Below are positions 1-4,850 of a DNA stretch of 8,860 nucleotides, one piece after another. Origin of the DNA: JAEZKC01 sp046538945 (GTDB lineage Bacteria; Fibrobacterota; Chitinivibrionia; Chitinivibrionales; Chitinispirillaceae); the NCBI GenBank assembly GCA_046538945.1, contig JBKHHW010000127.1, positions 1 to 8,860 of the forward strand, given 5' to 3'. Under the pieces are notes generated by a model that saw only the letters and a list, made by a program, of their open reading frames with translations, ran no database searches and was not told the DNA's origin. Position numbers and translations under genes: made by a program. Numbering within the stretch: the stretch's first letter is position 1; each line of letters begins with the position of its first letter.

Positions 1-2
1 TG

Positions 3-155
3 GAAGCTTCGCCGTATGCGGGAGCAAAGCCTTATTTCCTGATTGGGGATAAGATGGAAGACCGCAAATGGATAGGTGAGCTGGTCAGGATTACCGCACA
101 GGAGCTTCCTGCTCCGAAACTGAAAAGGAAAAAAGTCAGAGGGGAGTCAAAGTGA
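3..155 (+). CDS. TfoX/Sxy-family protein, C-terminal end (partial)
   Basis: An open frame enters from the left edge and stops at TGA 153-155, giving the last 50 residues of a protein. It contains PYAGAKPYFLIGDK, then MEDRKWIGELVRITAQELP and a lysine/arginine-rich tail. This pattern (an 'SPY.GAK' stretch, a short acidic turn, an 'E/W-hydrophobic-LV' helix, then 'ELPAPK' plus a basic tail) matches my memory of the end of small TfoX N-terminal-domain proteins of about 110 residues. TfoX/Sxy is a competence regulator in some gammaproteobacteria, but stand-alone N-terminal-domain proteins are widespread and mostly uncharacterised, so the role is not known. The stop overlaps the GTG start of the next gene, which suggests coupled translation. 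The identification rests on the tail only. Confidence 0.7.
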   Translation, partial: EASPYAGAKPYFLIGDKMEDRKWIGELVRITAQELPAPKLKRKKVRGESK

Positions 156-529
156 AACTGAACTACATTATCATCTATGTGGATGGAGTTGTGAAGGCAA
201 CCGAGTTTTATGAGAGAGCTTTCGGTTTGAAAACCAAATTCATCCACGAGTCCAAAATGTATGCTGAAATGCACAGTGGCGGCACTGTGCTGGCGTTTGC
301 GGATAACGAGATGATGAAAATGAATATTGGAATCGAACCGCTCCAGGGAGTAAAGAACTGTTTTGAAATCGCGTTTTCTTCTGATAATGTACCGAAAGCG
401 TTTGAGCTGGCAGTAACAAATGGAGCCAAAGAACTGAAGAAGCCTGAAGAAAAGCCCTGGGGTCAGACCGTCGCTTATGTTCAGGATCCGTTTGGAACCA
501 TTGTTGAAATCTGTACACCCATGAGTTAG
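152..529 (+). CDS. VOC-family (glyoxalase/bleomycin-resistance fold) protein
   Basis: A 125-residue protein, the usual size of a single-chain VOC protein built from two beta-alpha-beta-beta-beta modules. Module one opens with NYIIIYVDGVVKATEFYERAFGL (residues 4-26), the typical strand followed by a 'FYE.afGl' helix. E39 follows, in AEMHSGG. Module two ends with WGQTVAYVQDPFGTIVEIC (103-121), the diagnostic 'dPfGn.iEi' signature, whose E119 is the usual last metal ligand. The first-strand ligand position is a tyrosine or isoleucine rather than histidine, so metal-dependent chemistry is uncertain. Family members include glyoxalases, dioxygenases and antibiotic-binding proteins, and the substrate cannot be read here. 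The GTG start is chosen because GAGGGGAG at 139-146 lies 5 bases upstream and the GTG overlaps the TGA of the preceding gene. Confidence 0.9.
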   Translation: MKLNYIIIYVDGVVKATEFYERAFGLKTKFIHESKMYAEMHSGGTVLAFADNEMMKMNIGIEPLQGVKNCFEIAFSSDNVPKAFELAVTNGAKELKKPEEKPWGQTVAYVQDPFGTIVEICTPMS

Positions 530-536
530 TCGAATT

Positions 537-1334
537 GTGGTGAAAATGAACGAAGGTCGCTTGCTAATCGGCACAAGTGGTTACTCCTATTCCGACTGGG
601 TGGGTCCCTTTTATCCTCCCGGAACGAAACAGAGTGAATATCTGCGGTATTATTCAGATCATTTCAATGTAACGGAACTCAATTTCACCTATTACCGTCA
701 GCCGGAAGCCGGAATGATCAGACGTATGGCAGAGACGGTGGGGGATGGTTTCACTTTTTCGGTAAAGGCGCACCGCACCCTTACTCACGATATCGATCCG
801 GCGCAGCTGGGGCAGGAGACCCGGACATTTCTGGAAGGAATCGAACCGCTGCGTATGGATTCAAAGTTATCTACGGTACTGCTTCAGTTTCCGCACAGTT
901 TCCACTACACTTCCGAAAACAGGAAGTATCTGGATGCGCTCAGTAGGGGTTTCGACCAGGTTCCGCTTGCGGTTGAATTCCGGGGAAGGGACTGGCAGCG
1001 GCATTCTGTATATAAGGAACTGGAGAACCGCGGAGTGGCGCTGGTTAATGTGGACGAACCCCGTTTACCCAATCTCCCCGAACCGACTTCGCTGGTGACA
1101 TCGGACCTGGCCTATGTGCGGTTTCACGGGCGTAACAGCAGGAACTGGTGGAGCGGGGATAATGTAAGTCGTTATGATTACAGCTATTCGGAAAAAGAGC
1201 TCACGGAATGGATCTCCAGGATCAGGGGGATGATGGAAGTGGCGGGTGTGGTGCTTTTGGTGTTTAACAATCACTCGAGGGGGCAGGCTGTGCAGAATGC
1301 GGTAAAGCTCAGGGAGATGCTGGAGAGGAGCTGA
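537..1334 (+). CDS. DUF72 / YecE-family protein
   Basis: A 265-residue protein, full length for DUF72, a TIM-barrel-like family of unsettled biochemical function. Signatures in order: IGTSGYSYSDWVGPFYP (11-27), TELNFTYYRQP (47-56), FTFSVKAHRTLTH (72-84), LLQFPHSF (115-122), AVEFRGRDW (145-153), NVDEPRLP (171-178), YVRFHGRN (193-200) followed by a WW pair, RYDYSYSEKEL (212-222), and the C-terminal LVFNNHSRGQAVQNA (241-255). All conserved blocks are present, so the gene looks intact. The start is ambiguous: GTG at 537, GTG at 540 and ATG at 546 are in frame with no strong ribosome binding site. ATG 546, behind GGTG, fits the family N-terminus equally well. It follows the VOC gene by 7 bases and is probably the last gene of that operon. 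No T-tailed terminator is visible after it. Confidence 0.92.
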   Translation: MVKMNEGRLLIGTSGYSYSDWVGPFYPPGTKQSEYLRYYSDHFNVTELNFTYYRQPEAGMIRRMAETVGDGFTFSVKAHRTLTHDIDPAQLGQETRTFLEGIEPLRMDSKLSTVLLQFPHSFHYTSENRKYLDALSRGFDQVPLAVEFRGRDWQRHSVYKELENRGVALVNVDEPRLPNLPEPTSLVTSDLAYVRFHGRNSRNWWSGDNVSRYDYSYSEKELTEWISRIRGMMEVAGVVLLVFNNHSRGQAVQNAVKLREMLERS

Positions 1335-1620
1335 ACCGTAGTTTCTTTGGGGAGGTTGGGGTAGTTTTGCAGGAAACCTTCGAGATGACATTGTGTTGTA
1401 TTCATGATTCATTTCCGGGGAAGCAAAATCGCGGAAAACAGTTGTTCGTCAGTACTGGTGATCTAAAAGAAGTTTCCCCGGAGGTCATTGAATACCGTGT
1501 TGGTGATTCATCGGGGGCAAATACGACACTCCGGCCCCGGATTTGCCCCTTCTGAGGCTAAAAACCTCTGCCGCTGCGTAATCCGCAGCTCAGCCTCTCC
1601 ATTTCAGGTAAAGGATTAAA
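1335..1620 (+). other. Gap with three serial inverted repeats upstream of the imuB-like gene
   Basis: This 286-base interval has no gene I can support. Three inverted repeats follow one another. The first has perfect 9-base arms TCCGGGGAA (1414-1422) and TTCCCCGGA (1474-1482), about 51 bases apart. The second has perfect 9-base arms GGGGCAAAT (1514-1522) and ATTTGCCCC (1541-1549) around an 18-base loop. The third is a two-step hairpin with outer arms GAGGCT (1554-1559) and AGCCTC (1592-1597) and inner arms GCTGCG (1573-1578) and CGCAGC (1584-1589). It ends 13 bases before AAGGA (1611-1615), the binding site of the next gene. None is followed by a T-run, so ordinary intrinsic terminators are unlikely. 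An 8-base palindrome CAGTACTG lies at 1450-1457. A structured 5' leader or operator region is possible. I could not place a convincing promoter or LexA box. Confidence 0.5.
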
Positions 1621-2778
1621 ATGGAACGTTCCGTTCTTCATATAAACGTGGTGAATTTTTTCGTTTCCGTGGCCAGGGTGCTCAGCCCCAGGCTCAAAGA
1701 GCGGCCTGTGGCGGTGGTCAGCGCTGGCGCGAGCCGCAGGGTCGTGTTGGATCTCTCCGGCGAGGCGTTTGAGGCGGGGGTGAGGCGGGGGATGTCTCCC
1801 GAAGCCGCTCAGCGCGTGTGCAGGGATCTGCTCCTTACAGCGCCTCTTCCATCGGCGTACGAAAAAGCCGGGCAGATGCTTCTGAAGGGTGCGTCGCAGC
1901 TTTCGCCCAAAGTGGAGACTGCCGGTCCCGGGCATCTTTTTATCGATCTTACCGGAACCCGCCGGCTTCTGGGGGCGCCTGTGGATGTGGGGGACAGGTT
2001 CAGGAAGCAGATTCTGCAGGAATGCCGGTTCGACAGTGCTGTGGGCGTGGCATCAAACCGGCTGGTGAGCAAGGTGGCTACCCGGGTGATTAAGCCCAAA
2101 GGGCTGTGTTCCGTTCTGAGTGGTTGTGAGGAGGAGTTCATGGCGCCTCTTCCGGTGACCTTTCTTCCCGGTCTGGACAGTCGTATCCTCACCCAGCTTC
2201 TTCAGTTTAATATCCGCACGGTTCAGGACATTCTGCTGGTGTCTCCGGATGATCTGGCCTGCGCTCTTGGGCCTGCTGCGGCGGATATCTGCAAACAGGC
2301 TAAAGGCATTGATGAATCGCCGGTGCGCGATGTGGTGCAGCCGCCTCCTTCGGTCAGGGAGACCTTAACTCTGGAGGAACAGACCAACGATGAACAGGTG
2401 ATATCCTGCGCCCTGTTTCATCTGGTATCCCGCGCCGGCAACCGCATAAGGACCATGGGAATGGGGGCTGGCAGGGTCAGGCTGCGAATAAGCTATGCGG
2501 ATGGAACAGCTGCTTCCAAATCACTCAAACTGCCCTTTCCCGTGCAGGGCGATTTGAGTCTCTTTGACAGTGTAAGTGAGATGCTCCGCAAACTCTTCAT
2601 CCGCAGGGTGCGCCTTTCGGAGCTTGACCTTGAGTTTACCGATCTGACCTTCCCGTACGGTCAGATGGATATGTTTGTCGATTCTCAACGGGAGCGCCAT
2701 CTTATGGATGCACTCGATGAAATAAGGAAGAGTTTCGGGGAAAAATCGATCAAGTTCTGGGGAAGGGAGGTGGCATAG
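1621..2778 (+). CDS. imuB: ImuB-like, catalytically degenerate Y-family DNA polymerase homologue
   Basis: A 385-residue protein with Y-family (DinB-like) layout. The palm begins HINVVNFFVSVA (7-18), matching the 'HvDmDcFFaaVE' block. GVRRGMSPEAAQRVC (53-67) matches the fingers region, VGVASNRLVSKVA (141-153) the second palm block, and FMAPLPVTFLPGLD (173-186) starts a helix-hairpin-helix. A little-finger-like domain follows. Of the three catalytic acids of Pol IV, the first is N9 and the third is L110 (FIDLTG, 107-112); only D109 remains. The protein should not polymerise alone, as is typical of ImuB. QMDMF (348-352) fits the beta-clamp-binding consensus QxxLF. In known mutasomes ImuB is a scaffold that brings DnaE2 to the sliding clamp at lesions. 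The protein is shorter than most ImuB proteins (about 500 residues), so a degenerate DinB is an alternative. ATG 1621 has AAGGA 5 bases upstream. No imuA lies before it. Confidence 0.8.
   Translation: MERSVLHINVVNFFVSVARVLSPRLKERPVAVVSAGASRRVVLDLSGEAFEAGVRRGMSPEAAQRVCRDLLLTAPLPSAYEKAGQMLLKGASQLSPKVETAGPGHLFIDLTGTRRLLGAPVDVGDRFRKQILQECRFDSAVGVASNRLVSKVATRVIKPKGLCSVLSGCEEEFMAPLPVTFLPGLDSRILTQLLQFNIRTVQDILLVSPDDLACALGPAAADICKQAKGIDESPVRDVVQPPPSVRETLTLEEQTNDEQVISCALFHLVSRAGNRIRTMGMGAGRVRLRISYADGTAASKSLKLPFPVQGDLSLFDSVSEMLRKLFIRRVRLSELDLEFTDLTFPYGQMDMFVDSQRERHLMDALDEIRKSFGEKSIKFWGREVA
2662..2676 (+). other. Codons for beta-clamp-binding motif QMDMF
   Basis: Residues 348-352 of the ImuB-like protein read Q-M-D-M-F, matching the pentapeptide consensus Q-x-[SD]-[LM]-F for docking on the DnaN sliding clamp. 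It sits after the little-finger-like domain. A helical tail follows (RERHLMDALDEIRKSFG, 357-373) of the kind seen after the clamp motif in many Pol IV proteins. The DnaE2-type protein in this window shows no comparable motif to my eye, so clamp contact would fall to this subunit. Confidence 0.65.
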
Positions 2779-2884
2779 GTGGTTTGTTTTTGGTTTTGAT
2801 CACAGGCGATATGCTATTTTTCATTGCTTTACCCTTAATTTCATCTGAACATCCGGTTCCTCCGCTTGAGGGCCAGGGGAGTTT

Positions 2885-3655
2885 ATGAACATCTCTTTTG
2901 AACACCTCACGTATGAGTATCCCGGTTCGGGCAGATTCTGCCTGGGACCGCTAAACCTCTCTTTTGACGCATCCGGCTGTACAGCTTTGGTGGGATCAAA
3001 CGGGAGTGGCAAGACTACTCTTATACGAATTCTTCTGCGTCAGATCACCGGGGCGGATGGTGCTTACAGTATCGATTCTTCTGCTGCCGATATCCCTCCG
3101 GGTGATTTCCTCAGCAGGTTCGGGGTGGGATATGCGCCTGAATATCCCGTTCTCGATGAGGTGCTCAGCGGCAGTGAGAATCTTGAGGTGGTCCGCGAGC
3201 TGCGAGGGGTCAGTCATGATCTTTTCCGTGAACGGATGGAATTATTCAGACGGTATCTCTTTTTGGATGACTGGTTTGAGTTAAAGCCCTGCAGTGAGTA
3301 TTCTCAGGGGATGCGAAAGAAAGTATCCCTGATGGTTGCGTTTATGTCCGCAAGCCGGTTTCTCGTTCTGGATGAGCCGACTAACGGCCTTGATCCTGCT
3401 TCCGTGTATGGGGTCAAACAGCTCGTGTCCGTTTTCCGTCAGGAGGGAACCGGCACTCTCGTGTCTTCGCATGTGCTTGATTTCGTTGAGAAACTGGCGG
3501 ATGTGGTGATAATCCTCAAGAGGGGGGATTCTCTTTTCTGCGGCACTCTCGATCAGCTCCGCGACCGCTGGCCCGGCAAGGCTCTCGACGAGGTCTACTT
3601 TTCTCTTTTTACAGGGGATTCAGATGGTACGCGGGTGGTGAAAAATGATAAGTGA
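2885..3655 (+). CDS. ABC transporter ATP-binding protein
   Basis: A 256-residue nucleotide-binding subunit with every motif needed for ATP hydrolysis. These are Walker A GSNGSGKTT (37-45), signature SQGMRKK (140-146), Walker B FLVLDEPTNGLDP (159-171) with catalytic E164, and the switch histidine H196 in SSH. The Q-loop position reads GYAPE (82-86), with Glu as is common in ATPases of ABC-2-type exporters. SQGM with following lysines is also typical of that subfamily. It acts on the inner face of the membrane and should pair with the membrane protein encoded next, whose start lies inside this gene (11-base overlap). GGGGAG (2876-2881) precedes ATG 2885 by 3 bases, which is close. The 106-base gap after the imuB-like gene could hold a separate promoter. 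The substrate cannot be deduced. Confidence 0.93.
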   Translation: MNISFEHLTYEYPGSGRFCLGPLNLSFDASGCTALVGSNGSGKTTLIRILLRQITGADGAYSIDSSAADIPPGDFLSRFGVGYAPEYPVLDEVLSGSENLEVVRELRGVSHDLFRERMELFRRYLFLDDWFELKPCSEYSQGMRKKVSLMVAFMSASRFLVLDEPTNGLDPASVYGVKQLVSVFRQEGTGTLVSSHVLDFVEKLADVVIILKRGDSLFCGTLDQLRDRWPGKALDEVYFSLFTGDSDGTRVVKNDK

Positions 3656-4847
3656 TCGTCTTTTAAGTTCAGCGGAAAGAGAGATTCTGGGTACATCCCG
3701 ATCGTTCCGCCGACCGGTTCTGAAAGGGGCAACGCTCGGCCTGCTTGCTTTTATTGTGTTCGAGTATGTTCCCTTTATCAGGCCTGCGATTGCTATTCCG
3801 CCTATTCCCACAGTCTGGCTCACCGGTATAGGGGCTACTGCAGGCTGGCTTCTTCTCAATCTGCATTTTCTGAGAGTGCTTAGGAATACCAGACGGGAGG
3901 ATCTGTTTTTCGTGTATGGCTTGGGATTATCCCAGAGACGTGAAGTTCTTTCCGTTCTGCTCGATAAGTACAGACGAGTCTGGTTTTCTTTCGTATTCGG
4001 TGCCATAGGAGTAGCTATAGTTCTGGAATTCGCTATTCTGGGTGAACGGTCGTTTGTGAACCTGGCTCTGATGCCTCTGGGGGTACTATCGGTTCTGGTT
4101 GGTTCAGCAGCTCTGTTCAGAAGGTTGATCGCAGTGGTTGGGCCAGCTCGTAAAGATTCCCGCCCGCTTCTGTCCTGGTCAGGAAAGGGATCTCTGTACA
4201 GTCGTTTCAAAACTGAGTACGTGGCGACAGTTTCCGGACTTCTGATTAAGTTCGCTCCCCGGTCGATCCGTCCTCTCGTTCTGAGGAATGCAATGTACCT
4301 TTTCCGGGCCGAACCCGTTCAGCCCATCTTCTTTATAGCAGTTCCGGTTTTTCTCTTTTTTCTGCTCAGGTATGTCGGCAACACGGTGTACGGCATGAAC
4401 GAGTTCATTCTGCTGGTTGCTGTTTTTGTTATCCAGATGGTCAATACCGAGCCGTTGCGGGAAGCATCATTCAAATTATTGGAACACCCCTGCTGCCGTG
4501 CCCGGAGAAGAGATCTTCTGCTGTCCTTAGCATTCATACAGGGGATTCCCGCGTTGCCCGCCTTGATTCTGTTTCCGTTCCTTACAGGGCCGCAAGTCTC
4601 TGCCGTGTATGCGGTTAGGTTTATTCAGTTCATCCTGGCTTTGACCGTTTCGTCACTTGTCACTGCCCGCACTCCGATTCTTTTCGAAGAGAAGCGTTAC
4701 GGTTTCGAGTTTTCACTTCTGGGTATCTGCGGACTCGGGCTGTTCATCGCCTGGTTCGGTTCCGCGTTCATCCTGTTGTCTCTTGGGATGTTTTTTGCGG
4801 CTGAGTGGAGGTATATCAAAAGAAATGAATGGTTCAGTGTAGTTTGA
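3645..4847 (+). CDS. Polytopic membrane protein, probable ABC transporter permease
   Basis: A 400-residue protein with about ten hydrophobic stretches, at roughly residues 25-47, 54-76, 112-132, 136-158, 226-243, 252-267, 290-313, 318-341, 352-370 and 371-387. A more polar, basic region lies at about 160-225. I do not recognise a named family. The role as permease is inferred from the 11-base overlap with the ABC ATPase and the many membrane spans, which suit an ABC-2-like exporter of unknown substrate. No signal peptide or large periplasmic domain is evident. ATG 3645 has GGTGG a few bases upstream, inside the ATPase gene. The stop TGA (4845-4847) lies 3 bases before the dnaE2 start, so translation of the polymerase may depend on ribosomes finishing this gene. 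Confidence 0.8.
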   Translation: MISDRLLSSAEREILGTSRSFRRPVLKGATLGLLAFIVFEYVPFIRPAIAIPPIPTVWLTGIGATAGWLLLNLHFLRVLRNTRREDLFFVYGLGLSQRREVLSVLLDKYRRVWFSFVFGAIGVAIVLEFAILGERSFVNLALMPLGVLSVLVGSAALFRRLIAVVGPARKDSRPLLSWSGKGSLYSRFKTEYVATVSGLLIKFAPRSIRPLVLRNAMYLFRAEPVQPIFFIAVPVFLFFLLRYVGNTVYGMNEFILLVAVFVIQMVNTEPLREASFKLLEHPCCRARRRDLLLSLAFIQGIPALPALILFPFLTGPQVSAVYAVRFIQFILALTVSSLVTARTPILFEEKRYGFEFSLLGICGLGLFIAWFGSAFILLSLGMFFAAEWRYIKRNEWFSVV

Positions 4848-4850
4848 TTT

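Noticed and set aside
1367..1555. 62-codon open frame with a TTG start in the gap before imuB
   Set aside because: The GGAGG upstream is about 11 bases away, the composition is not protein-like, no family resemblance is seen, and the frame runs through the inverted repeats.
1558..1935. Long - strand open frames opposite imuB (also 1809-2192)
   Set aside because: They mirror a well-supported gene on the + strand, have proline/arginine-rich shadow composition and show no family motifs.
3122..3184. Glu instead of Gln in the ABC ATPase Q-loop (E86)
   Set aside because: A GYxPE sequence at this place is common in ATPases of ABC-2-type exporters, so it is not an anomaly.
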